Assembly: GCF_030316845.1 (NCBI RefSeq)
Contig: NZ_JASZYS010000016.1
Span: 1 to 64,000, forward strand
Origin: Variovorax davisae
GTDB taxonomy: Bacteria > Pseudomonadota > Gammaproteobacteria > Burkholderiales > Burkholderiaceae_C
DNA: 64,000 nucleotides
Direction of reading: 5' to 3'
Shown: in pieces, positions 50,126 to 60,675 of the stretch
Layout of the letters: the number at the start of each line of letters is the position of its first letter
How positions within the stretch are numbered: position 1 is the first letter of the stretch
The notes under the pieces: generated by a model
What the model was told of the DNA's origin: nothing
Seen by the model: the letters and a program-made list of their open reading frames with translations, nothing else
Database searches by the model: none
Program-made: the position numbers and the translations under genes

Positions 50126-53100
50126 GTTCCCCCCACCCCATCCCTGGCCCGCGGCAGCCAGACTTCGATCGCGCTCGGGTCCGACTGACCAGGGCGCGGC
50201 AGCAGCCGGATCGCCCAGGGCTGTCCGGTCGGCGACTCGGCGGTCTCGGTCAGGGCCCGGGCACAGGCGCGCGCGGACTCGTCGCGGATGACGACGGTCG
50301 GCCCCGGGTGGCCCACCGGCGGCGCCCGGCCGGCGCGGCGCGAGGTGCTCAGCACGTCCTCGATCGGCGGCACCGACGCGCCGAGCCCGCGCCACGGGCC
50401 GCGCCAGGCGCGCGCCTTGTCGCGCAGGCCGGTGCCGTAGGTCAGGATGTAGACCACCGTGCCGGCGCAGGCATCCGGCGCGATCGGCGTCGCCGGCAAG
50501 CGGGTCCCGTCGGGCGACGGCGCGTAGGTCGGCGGCGGCGGCGGCGCGCTAGCGACCTGGTCGCCCGCCCCGAATCCGGTGAGCCGGTCGCGCAGCCAGA
50601 CGGCGAGCTTGAAAGGTTGCGGCAGGATGCCGCTGCAGTTCTGCTTGGAGCCGGTCTGGCCGCTGTAGTCGCGGGCCCAGTAGCGCGGCGCGCACGGCGG
50701 GGCCTGCGCCGGCTGCAGGCAGTCGATGCCGTTGCCGGGATCGAGCAGCCGCGCGCACGCCGGCGAGCGCTGGCCCACGGCCTCGCCCGCGCAGGCCTGC
50801 TTGGCGTCGTCCACCATCCGCACCGAGAGCCGGAACTTGGCCATGAAGTTGTCGCTGCCCTCGCGGCACAGCAGGTCCCCGGTGCGCAGCAGCTCGGCCG
50901 CCAGCAGGGCCGGTGCATCGCCGCCCCCGCCGCCGCCGTGCAGGCGGGCCCAGCGCTCGGTCAGGTCCTTGAAGGCGCTGTTCTCCGACTTCTCCTGGTC
51001 GGCGCGCTGGGCGCGCCAGCTGTCGATGCCCTGCCAGGCCGCGACGCCGAAGGTGGCGGCGGTGCCGATGCCGATCGACGCCGTCACCGCGCCGGCCTTG
51101 AGCACCCGCGCCTGCAGCCGGCTCATCGAGCCCACGGCGGCCGCCGCGGCGCTGTCCTTGTCGCCCGGCTTGGCGCCGCGGACGCTCGAATCCGGCTGGC
51201 CGTCGTCGAGCATGAACAGGCCCGGCGCACCCTGCGCCACGTGTTCCAGCAGTTCCTCGTCGAGCCGGAAGCCGATCTCCGAACCGAGCCGGAAGTAGCT
51301 CTCCCACTGCGCCTCGTCGAAGAACTGGTCGGTGGTCGGCTGCTGCGGGAACAGCGGGTTCGCCGCCTTGAAGTTGACCAGGTCGACCGGCAGCGAGGCC
51401 GAGACATTGGGCTTGACCAGCACGATCTGCCCGGTCTGGCCGCTCGCGTAGCGCACCTGCGCCAGCGCCAGGCAGGCCTGGCTGGTCGGCGAGGCCAGGT
51501 CGTTGAGCGAACCGAAGGCCCCCAGGTGCGTCCATTCGGCATCGGGGCGCGGCTTCATGAAGGTGATCTCGGCGTTGAGGTCGATGCGGGCCCGCCGGAT
51601 CAGCACCTCGAGGTCGCAGAAGCGGTAGTCCGGATCGGCGCCGCAGTCGGCGATCACGATCAGGGCGGCCTCCTGCCGCAGCAGCGTGTAGGCGCCGGTG
51701 TTCTCGAAGTGGCCGCCGTCGCTCAGGTACCAGTTGGCCGAGCTGCTGCCCGGAAAGGCGCCGAAGCATTCGAGCAGCAGGAAGCGGGTCTTCATGAGCA
51801 GCGGGCTGGCATGCACCACCGCGCCACGCTGGGCGATCCCGGCGCCGGCGCTGTTCCACCAGTAGCCCAGCCGCAGGCCTGCGAACACGGACAGCGCCGA
51901 GATGCCGCGCTTGGTGAGGCGGCCGAGGCCGGGGGCGAAGGCCGCGCCCGAGATCGCCATCCAGGCCCCGAGGCTCAGCGCGCCGTCGCCGTGCGCCTGG
52001 GCCCAGGGCGCGCCGCCAGCCTGCATCCAGCCCAGCGGCCCGATGGTCAGCGGCTGGCTCTTGCGGTCGCGGTTGAACAGCCTTTCCTTGGTGTCGTGCG
52101 TCTGGTTGATGCAGACGTTCGCCAGGTGCACCGGGCCGCCGTGGGCCTGCGGCGCGTAGCGCAGCTGCGAGAGGTCGTCGTGCGGGTCGACTTCGCCCAC
52201 CGGCACCTGCGGCGGCTCCAGCCCCGACACCTTGTCGGTCGGCCGGGCCCCGAGCCGCCGCGCATTGGCGGCCCCGAGGTAGCCGCGCACGATCCGCGCC
52301 TTGTAGAACATGTGCAGCGAAGACGCATTGAGAAAGGCGAAATTGCGCCCGGTCGCCAGCGCATAGACGCCGATGATCACGGCGATGGTGCCTAGCCAGG
52401 CCCAGCCGCGCATGAAGTCCAGCCCGGCCGGCGTGAAGACCGGCAGCAGCACCGCCGCATAGACCACGCCGATCCACCAGGCCGCGAGGCAGAAGGCCAG
52501 CGCCAGTCCGAGCAGGCTGGCCAGGGTCAGCATCACCGTCTTGCCGACGCCGGGCAGTTCCTGCCGGTGCGACAGCAGCATCGGCAGCACGCCGCGCAGC
52601 ACCGCGGCCGCCACCAGCAGCACCGCACCGTAAGAGATGCGCTGCTGCTGGCCCTCGGCAGCCAGCCACCAGGCGCTGCGGTCGAGCAGGCCCAGCATGA
52701 CGATCAGCAGCGCGGTGTTGAGCACCGAGGCCAGCCGGTCGGTCAGGTCGTTGCGCAGCGCGGCCGGCGACTGCCTGCGGCTGCGGTGCAGCACCCACAG
52801 CAGCGCGATCACCCAGCAGGCCGCGAAGGCCTCGAAGCTGGGCGCCAGCCAGGGCGGCCCGCTGAAGCGCAGCATCAGTTCGGGCGCGACGAAGGCGGCC
52901 CCGAGGCCGAGCGCCAGCCACATCGCGACCTGCAGCAGCATCGACGAGGTCGACGGCTTGTCGTGCACCGACCAGTAGGCGCAGGCCAGTACCACCGAGG
53001 CGAGAAAGGGCCCGACCAGCGTGAACCACAGCGTCGGCCATAGCGTGGCCCATTCGACGGCCAGGCGCATGAACTGCGCGGCATCGACCTGGGCGCTTCG

Positions 53101-53625
53101 CAGCACCGCGTCGGGCGGCACGCTGTTGAGGTCGACTGCGCGGAACACGGCGTCCCAGAGCAGCAGGTTGGTGGCCGCCAGCACCATGCCGATCAAGCTG
53201 GCGGCGATCGCCAGCTCGATGTGGGTGGCCAGCAGGTTGCGCAGGTAGAGCGCGGTGGCGAACAGGGTGTCGCGCAGGCCGCCCGGGATCAGGTAGCGGC
53301 CGTTGGCGCGCAGCCACCAGCCGAAGCGGGCGCGGTCGACGTCGCCCAGGGCGTGCTCGATCTCGCGCACCTCGTCCGCCGACGTCGCGCTGCTGCACAG
53401 CCGCCCGAGCGCCGCGCCGATGTAGCCGCCCCCCGAGACGGTCGACATCAGGTCGAACTTGAGCAGTTGACGCCGCACCGCCAGCGCCTTCAGCAGGCCC
53501 AGGCAGAAGGTGGCGCTGCGGATGCCGCCACCCGACAGTGCCAGGCCCCAGGGCCGTCGGCCATCGTCGGCGCCATGCAGGGCGCGTCGACGCTCGGCGA
53601 CCAGCTTCTGGATGGTCTCGTCCAT
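50122..53625 (-). CDS. Large membrane patatin-like phospholipase
   Basis: This 1167-residue protein has a patatin oxyanion motif ALSGGGIRSATFCLG near residue 30, a nucleophile candidate S64 in STVSGGGYIG, and the catalytic aspartate D636 in LSDGGHFENTG. About 570 residues, including some eight to ten membrane helices (roughly 105-420), lie between nucleophile and aspartate. Another hydrophobic segment occurs near residue 860, and the last 300 residues resemble no domain I know. The start MDETIQKL is at 53623-53625. The family hydrolyses acyl esters of phospholipids. The glycine two before the serine is missing from the usual GxSxG motif. Confidence 0.78.
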   Translation of the reverse strand: MDETIQKLVAERRRALHGADDGRRPWGLALSGGGIRSATFCLGLLKALAVRRQLLKFDLMSTVSGGGYIGAALGRLCSSATSADEVREIEHALGDVDRARFGWWLRANGRYLIPGGLRDTLFATALYLRNLLATHIELAIAASLIGMVLAATNLLLWDAVFRAVDLNSVPPDAVLRSAQVDAAQFMRLAVEWATLWPTLWFTLVGPFLASVVLACAYWSVHDKPSTSSMLLQVAMWLALGLGAAFVAPELMLRFSGPPWLAPSFEAFAACWVIALLWVLHRSRRQSPAALRNDLTDRLASVLNTALLIVMLGLLDRSAWWLAAEGQQQRISYGAVLLVAAAVLRGVLPMLLSHRQELPGVGKTVMLTLASLLGLALAFCLAAWWIGVVYAAVLLPVFTPAGLDFMRGWAWLGTIAVIIGVYALATGRNFAFLNASSLHMFYKARIVRGYLGAANARRLGARPTDKVSGLEPPQVPVGEVDPHDDLSQLRYAPQAHGGPVHLANVCINQTHDTKERLFNRDRKSQPLTIGPLGWMQAGGAPWAQAHGDGALSLGAWMAISGAAFAPGLGRLTKRGISALSVFAGLRLGYWWNSAGAGIAQRGAVVHASPLLMKTRFLLLECFGAFPGSSSANWYLSDGGHFENTGAYTLLRQEAALIVIADCGADPDYRFCDLEVLIRRARIDLNAEITFMKPRPDAEWTHLGAFGSLNDLASPTSQACLALAQVRYASGQTGQIVLVKPNVSASLPVDLVNFKAANPLFPQQPTTDQFFDEAQWESYFRLGSEIGFRLDEELLEHVAQGAPGLFMLDDGQPDSSVRGAKPGDKDSAAAAAVGSMSRLQARVLKAGAVTASIGIGTAATFGVAAWQGIDSWRAQRADQEKSENSAFKDLTERWARLHGGGGGGDAPALLAAELLRTGDLLCREGSDNFMAKFRLSVRMVDDAKQACAGEAVGQRSPACARLLDPGNGIDCLQPAQAPPCAPRYWARDYSGQTGSKQNCSGILPQPFKLAVWLRDRLTGFGAGDQVASAPPPPPTYAPSPDGTRLPATPIAPDACAGTVVYILTYGTGLRDKARAWRGPWRGLGASVPPIEDVLSTSRRAGRAPPVGHPGPTVVIRDESARACARALTETAESPTGQPWAIRLLPRPGQSDPSAIEVWLPRARDGVGGT

Positions 53626-53784
53626 TCGGCTCCTCGTCGTTCGATGCAATATTTCATGCTTGCGGCGGGGCATCAATGGCTCGAACGGCCTATGCCAGCA
53701 GCGCTGGGGACGGCACGAAGGCGCGCTATTGGTTAAGCTCGCGGCGCCCCCCGGGCCTGCCGCTCCTTCCGGAATTCCCACCCC

Positions 53785-54879
53785 ATGACCGCTGCGATCT
53801 CCCGTTCCGCGACCGCCGCCCTGGTGCTGGCGGCTGGCGCGCTGCTCGCCGGCTGCGCGAGCAGCGCCGCCTGCGAGAGCCCCTATGCCGCTTCGCCCCA
53901 GTTCAAGGACTGCGGTTTCAGGAACCCGCCGAACCCGGACGCCCTGCCCTCCGCCGGCAGCTGGAAGATCTGGTCGCGCTTCCTCCTCGAGACCAAGACC
54001 GACACCGTGCCGACCGACCCGATCCCGGTGCAGGCACTCGACGGCGCCCAGCTCTCGGCGCTCGATCCGCAGGCCAACCACCTGGTGCGCCTGGGCCACT
54101 CGTCGCACCTGCTCAAGCTGCAGGGCCGCTACTGGTTGATCGATCCGGTGTTCAGCGAACGGGCCTCGCCCTTCCAGTGGCTGGGCCCGCGGCGCTTCCA
54201 CAAGCCGCCGATCACGCTCGAACAGCTGCCGCCGATCACCGGGCTGATCCTGTCGCACGACCACTACGACCACCTCGACGTCGCCACCATCGGCTACCTG
54301 GCGCAGCGGGTGCAGCGCTACTTTGTGCCGCTGGGCGTCAAGGAGCGGCTGGTCGAGCTCGGCGTGCCGGCCGACCGGGTCACCGAGCTCGACTGGTGGC
54401 AGCAGGCGCAGTTCGACGGCGTCGAGCTCACAGCGACGCCGGCGCAGCACTTCTCCGGCCGCTCGCTGAACGACCGCGACCGCACGCTGTGGGCATCGTG
54501 GGTGATCCAGAGCGGCGGCCAGCGCGTCTTCTACAGCGGCGATTCGGGCTATTTCAAGGGCTTCCGCGAGATCGGCGAGCGCTTCGGCGGCTTCGACCTG
54601 GCGATGATGGAGAACGGCGCCTACGACGATTACTGGCCCGCGGTCCACATGACGCCCGAACAAAGCGTGCAGGCCTTCGAGGACCTGCGCGGCAAGGTCC
54701 TGTTCTCGGTCCACAACAGCACCTTCGACCTCGCCTTCCACACCTGGCACGACCCGCTGGACCGCATCGCCGACCTGTCGGAGGCCCGGAACATCACGCT
54801 TGCCACGCCGGTGATCGGCGAGGTGCTGACCATCGGCCGGCCGCGCACCAACCGGCGCTGGTGGGCCGGATTGAAGTAG
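53785..54879 (+). CDS. Metallo-beta-lactamase-fold lipoprotein (NAPE-PLD/UlaG-like)
   Basis: This 364-residue protein has a lipoprotein signal with lipobox LLAGC (C24); alanine at +2 suggests the outer membrane. The metallo-beta-lactamase core carries the metal motif HDHYDHLD, then LTATPAQHFSGR and FYSGDSGYFKGF. Members of this branch include N-acyl-phosphatidylethanolamine phospholipase D and related phosphodiesterases. A role in lipid turnover is possible, especially as it is divergent from a patatin gene 159 bp away, but this is inference. Confidence 0.85.
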   Translation: MTAAISRSATAALVLAAGALLAGCASSAACESPYAASPQFKDCGFRNPPNPDALPSAGSWKIWSRFLLETKTDTVPTDPIPVQALDGAQLSALDPQANHLVRLGHSSHLLKLQGRYWLIDPVFSERASPFQWLGPRRFHKPPITLEQLPPITGLILSHDHYDHLDVATIGYLAQRVQRYFVPLGVKERLVELGVPADRVTELDWWQQAQFDGVELTATPAQHFSGRSLNDRDRTLWASWVIQSGGQRVFYSGDSGYFKGFREIGERFGGFDLAMMENGAYDDYWPAVHMTPEQSVQAFEDLRGKVLFSVHNSTFDLAFHTWHDPLDRIADLSEARNITLATPVIGEVLTIGRPRTNRRWWAGLK

Positions 54880-54892
54880 CGCTTGCCGAGCC

Positions 54893-55072
54893 TCAGCGCT
54901 TCTGCTGCCGCTCGCGCGCCCGCCGCACCTGCCGGCTCTGCCCGGCCTCGGCCGCCGCGCGTGCCTGGTCGGCCTTCTTCTGCCGCCGCCGCTTCGACAG
55001 CCAGCGCCCCAGGGCGAAGCTCGCCAGACCGCTGAGCAGCGCGATCACGAGCCCGATGATTCCGACTTCCAT
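54893..55072 (-). CDS. Small single-helix membrane protein
   Basis: This 59-residue peptide has one N-terminal hydrophobic helix (EVGIIGLVIALLSGLASFALG). A highly basic, coiled tail follows (SKRRRQKKADQARAAAEAG and so on). No family is recognised. It lies 11 bp downstream of parC on the same strand and is probably co-transcribed with it. The basic tail on the cytoplasmic side could contact DNA, RNA or lipid, but nothing in the sequence decides this. Confidence 0.6.
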   Translation of the reverse strand: MEVGIIGLVIALLSGLASFALGRWLSKRRRQKKADQARAAAEAGQSRQVRRARERQQKR

Positions 55073-55083
55073 GCGCGGCCCCG

Positions 55084-57468
55084 CTACAGCACGCGCACGA
55101 CCGCCGAGGGCTTGAAGCCGAGGTCGGCCGCCTTGCCCTTGCGCGCGCGGGCGCCGCGCGCGTTGTTGAGCGTGCGGATCTCCAGCGTCTCCTCGCGCTC
55201 CTTGCCGCCGCGCCCGATGCCCTCGATCTTGATGCTGCGCGTGTACGCCGCGGCACCGGCGAGCGTGTCCTTGGCTTCGAGGTCGATCAGGGTCAGTCCG
55301 CGCCCGCCCTTCGGCAGCGCCTTGAGTTCGCCGATCTCGAAGGTCAGGATGCGGCCGCCGGTCGAGGCGCAGGCCACGTGCGTGGCCGCCGGCAGCGGCT
55401 CGGCGCCGCCGGCGCCGCCCACCAGCGAAGGCCGGCACAGCTGCTCGCCCTCGCCGACGTCGATGAAGGCCTTGCCGCCGCGCTGGCGCGAGATCATGTT
55501 CTCGACCGTCGCGATGAAGCCAAAGCCGCCGGTGTTCGCGAGCAGCAGGCTGGTGCCCAGAGGCCCCGCGAAGTAATGCGCCACGTGCGTGCCGCTGTCG
55601 AGGTCGATCAGCGTCGTCACCGGCTGGCCATCGCCGCGCCCGCCCGGCAGCGACGCCACCGGCACGCTGTAGACGCGCACGCCCTTGTCCTTGGCGGTGC
55701 CGAAGACCAGCAGCGTGTCGACCGAGCGGCATTCGAAGGCGCCGTACAGCGCATCGCCCGACTTGAAGCTGTACTCGGGCGCCGCCGCGCCGGCGGCGCG
55801 CTCGCTGGCCCAGCCCTTCTGCGTGCGCACCCAGCCCTTCTGCGAGACGATCACGGTCACCGGCTCGTCGACCACGCGCACCTCGGCCACGGCGCGCTTC
55901 TCGGCCTGGATCAGGGTGCGGCGCGCATCCTCGAAGCTCTTGGCGTCGGTCTCGATCTCCTTCACCAGCAGGCGGCGCAATGCGGCCGGGCTGCCCAGGA
56001 TGTCCTCGAGCTTCTTCTGTTCCTCGCGCAGGCCCTTGAGCTCCTGCTCGATCTTGATCGCCTCCAGCCGCGCCAGTTGGCGCAGGCGGATTTCAAGGAT
56101 GTCCTCGGCCTGCCGGTCGCTCAGGTTGAAGCGCGCGATCAGCGCCGCCTTGGGATCCTCCGCCGCGCGGATGATCGCGATCACCTCGTCGATGTTGAGC
56201 AGCACCAGCTGCCGCCCCTCGAGGATGTGGATGCGGTCCTGCACCTTGCCCAGCCGATGCCGCGAGCGCTTCTCGACCGTGATCTCGCGGAAGGCGATCC
56301 ACTCGTTGAGTATCTGCCGCAGCGACTTCTGCGTCGGCTTGCCGTCGATGCCGACCATCGTCAGGTTGATCGACGACGAGCTCTCCAGCGAGGTCTGCGA
56401 CAGCAGCATCGTGGTGAACTCCTCCTGGCTGATGCGCGAAGTCTTGGGCTCGAACACCAGGCGCACCGGCGCGTCCTTGCTCGACTCGTCGCGCACCACG
56501 TCGAGCAGCGAGAGCACCGCGGCCTTCAATTGGGTCTGTTCGGCCGACAGCGCCTTCTTGCCGGCGCGGATCTTCGGGTTGGTGAGCTCCTCGATCTCTT
56601 CCAGCACCTTCTGCGAGCTGACGCCCGGCGGCAGCTCGTTGACCACCAGCTGCCATTGCCCGCGCGCCAGTTCCTCGATCTTCCAGCGCGCCCGCACCTT
56701 GAGCGAGCCGCGCCCCGTGCGGTAGGCGTCGGCGATGTCGGCTGCGCTGCTGATGATCTGCGCGCCGCCGGGATAGTCCGGCCCCGGCACCAGGGCGAAC
56801 AACTCCTCGTCGGTGAGCTTGCCGTTGGCCTTGATCAGCGCCACGCAGGCGTCGGCGACCTCGCGCAGGTTGTGGCTCGGGATCTCGGTCGCCAGGCCGA
56901 CCGCGATGCCGCTGGCGCCGTTCAGCAAGGTGAACGGCAGCCTGGCCGGCAGCAGCCGCGGCTCTTCGGTCGAGCCGTCGTAGTTCGGGATGAAGTCGAC
57001 CGTGCCTTCGTCGATTTCGTCGAGCAGCAGGCTGGTGATGCGGGCCAGCCGCGCCTCGGTGTAGCGCATCGCGGCGGCACCGTCGCCGTCGCGGCTGCCG
57101 AAGTTGCCCTGGCCGTCGACCAGCGGGTAGCGCTGCGAGAAATCCTGCGCCATGCGCACCAGCGCGTCGTAGGCCGCCTGGTCGCTGTGCGGATGGAAGC
57201 GGCCGAGCACGTCGCCGACCACGCGCGCACTCTTCACTGGCTTGGCGCCGACGGTGCCATTGGCGCCGCCGAAACCGAGCCCCATGCGCGACATCGAGTA
57301 GAGGATGCGCCGCTGCACCGGCTTCTGGCCGTCGCTGACGTCGGGCAGCGCGCGGCCCTTGACCACGCTCAGCGCGTATTCGAGGTAGGCGGTCTGCGCG
57401 TAGTCGGCCAGCGTCAGCGCGCCATCGTCTTCGGGGCTCTGCAGATCGAGCGAAGGTTGGGAATCCAT
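55084..57468 (-). CDS. parC: DNA topoisomerase IV subunit A
   Basis: This 794-residue protein has the breakage-reunion domain with catalytic tyrosine Y136 in AAAMRYTEARL, the long coiled-coil and KIEQELKGL region, and a C-terminal beta-pinwheel (from about residue 530). The quinolone-determining region reads RFHPHSDQAAYD, so the position equivalent to E. coli Ser80 is glutamine and the usual HPHG glycine is serine. With ParE it decatenates daughter chromosomes. It lacks the GyrA box and is followed by parE one gene upstream, which supports parC over gyrA. Confidence 0.93.
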   Translation of the reverse strand: MDSQPSLDLQSPEDDGALTLADYAQTAYLEYALSVVKGRALPDVSDGQKPVQRRILYSMSRMGLGFGGANGTVGAKPVKSARVVGDVLGRFHPHSDQAAYDALVRMAQDFSQRYPLVDGQGNFGSRDGDGAAAMRYTEARLARITSLLLDEIDEGTVDFIPNYDGSTEEPRLLPARLPFTLLNGASGIAVGLATEIPSHNLREVADACVALIKANGKLTDEELFALVPGPDYPGGAQIISSAADIADAYRTGRGSLKVRARWKIEELARGQWQLVVNELPPGVSSQKVLEEIEELTNPKIRAGKKALSAEQTQLKAAVLSLLDVVRDESSKDAPVRLVFEPKTSRISQEEFTTMLLSQTSLESSSSINLTMVGIDGKPTQKSLRQILNEWIAFREITVEKRSRHRLGKVQDRIHILEGRQLVLLNIDEVIAIIRAAEDPKAALIARFNLSDRQAEDILEIRLRQLARLEAIKIEQELKGLREEQKKLEDILGSPAALRRLLVKEIETDAKSFEDARRTLIQAEKRAVAEVRVVDEPVTVIVSQKGWVRTQKGWASERAAGAAAPEYSFKSGDALYGAFECRSVDTLLVFGTAKDKGVRVYSVPVASLPGGRGDGQPVTTLIDLDSGTHVAHYFAGPLGTSLLLANTGGFGFIATVENMISRQRGGKAFIDVGEGEQLCRPSLVGGAGGAEPLPAATHVACASTGGRILTFEIGELKALPKGGRGLTLIDLEAKDTLAGAAAYTRSIKIEGIGRGGKEREETLEIRTLNNARGARARKGKAADLGFKPSAVVRVL

Positions 57469-57505
57469 GGGAGAGAAAGGAAGCGAAAGGTAGGGGTTTG
57501 CAGAT

Positions 57506-58393
57506 TCAGGGCGCCACCGTGGCGCCGGGTTCAGGCGCCGCCGGGGGCGGCAGGTCGGGCAATTCCGGGATCACGGGCATGCGCGACCGGTCGGACGGCA
57601 TGTTGCCACGTCCGAGGGCGCCGCCCTTGGGCACCGCCAGTTCCATGTGGATGCGGCCGGTCGCCTTGCCGCCGCGCCCGAGGGCGGCCGAGGGCTTCAG
57701 GTACGCATAGAGCTGCAGCACGGTCGTCACGTAGTTCTGGGTTTCGCGGTAGTTGGGGATCTGGTTGCCGGCCCGCTGCACGGCGCCCTCGCCGGCGTTG
57801 TAGGCCGCCAGTGCGAGTTCGATCCGGCCCGGGAACATCGCGATCAGGTCGCGCAGGTAGCGCGAGCCGGTGGCGATGTTGACGCGCGGATCGAACAGCT
57901 TGGCCTCGATCGACGCCCGCTTGTCCGCCGCCACGCCATAGCGCTGGGCGGTCGCCGGCATCACCTGCATCAGGCCGAGCGCGCCCTTGGGCGACACCGC
58001 CTGCGCATCGAAGCCCGACTCGGTCGCGACCAGGGCCTGCAGCAGTTCGTAGTCGATGTCGTGCTTGCGCGAGGCATCGCGCAGGGCCGACTTCGCGACC
58101 TTGTAGCCCGGCGAGGCCTCGACCAGCGCCACCAGGGCCTGCGAGGCGCGCGGTGCCTTGCCGCCGGCGCTGCCCCCGCGACGCAGCGGCGCGAGGCCAT
58201 CCGCCGTGTCGAAGCTCTGGCCGCCGCGAAAGAACAGCTGGTAGCGCTCGTCGAGCTTCTCGGCCGCGAAGTGGGCGCCGCCCTTGTCGTCGATGTAGCC
58301 GTAGATGTCGGCGGCCCGCGCCGACGGCGCCAGCACCGCCAGCGAGCCGGCCAGCAGCATCGACAGCAAGGAAGCCCGCATCGAAATCGCCAT
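57506..58393 (-). CDS. SLT-type lytic murein transglycosylase
   Basis: This 295-residue secreted protein has a signal peptide (cleaved near APSARA) and a short DUF4124-like start (DIYGYIDDKGGAHFA). The Slt/MltC-like catalytic domain follows, with E125 in ALVATESGFDA, SPKGALGLMQVMPATAQRYGV and the closing NYVTTVLQLYAYL. It cleaves peptidoglycan glycan strands to 1,6-anhydro products. It sits between parC and parE on the same strand. That placement is seen in other related bacteria, as far as I recall, though no shared function is known. Confidence 0.88.
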   Translation of the reverse strand: MAISMRASLLSMLLAGSLAVLAPSARAADIYGYIDDKGGAHFAAEKLDERYQLFFRGGQSFDTADGLAPLRRGGSAGGKAPRASQALVALVEASPGYKVAKSALRDASRKHDIDYELLQALVATESGFDAQAVSPKGALGLMQVMPATAQRYGVAADKRASIEAKLFDPRVNIATGSRYLRDLIAMFPGRIELALAAYNAGEGAVQRAGNQIPNYRETQNYVTTVLQLYAYLKPSAALGRGGKATGRIHMELAVPKGGALGRGNMPSDRSRMPVIPELPDLPPPAAPEPGATVAP

Positions 58394-58457
58394 CCGGCAC
58401 TATGCCGTGGCGCCGCCCGGCCCGGTGATTCGCGGTGTCACGATTTGTTCGCCGCCG

Positions 58458-60455
<1,998 letters not shown>

Positions 60456-60470
60456 GGCGCGGGATTCTAG

Positions 60471-60551
60471 GCCCCCACGCTCCCCCACTTCGTGTGGGTC
60501 GCTGCCCCCCGAGGGGGCGCGGTCCGCCTTGGGGCGGCCCGGCGGCGGACC
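60471..60551. repeat. GC-rich multi-hairpin intergenic element
   Basis: Three consecutive stems occur: CCCAC/GTGGG (60484-60488 with 60494-60498), GCCCCC/GGGGGC (60504-60509 with 60513-60518) and GGTCCGCC/GGCGGACC (60521-60528 with 60544-60551). The arrangement matches, from memory, a repetitive palindromic element found between genes in Variovorax and Acidovorax genomes. It lies between the divergent parE and MFS genes. Confidence 0.65.
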
Positions 60552-60675
60552 AGGCCTTGGCTCCGGTCGGCCCGCCGCGCCCTGCGCCGCACGCATCAAA
60601 GGCCGGCAAAAATATCAACAATCGCCGCCAGCAGGCCGCCGACGCGTTCGCCGGCTTTTGGGTACATTTTCGCGA

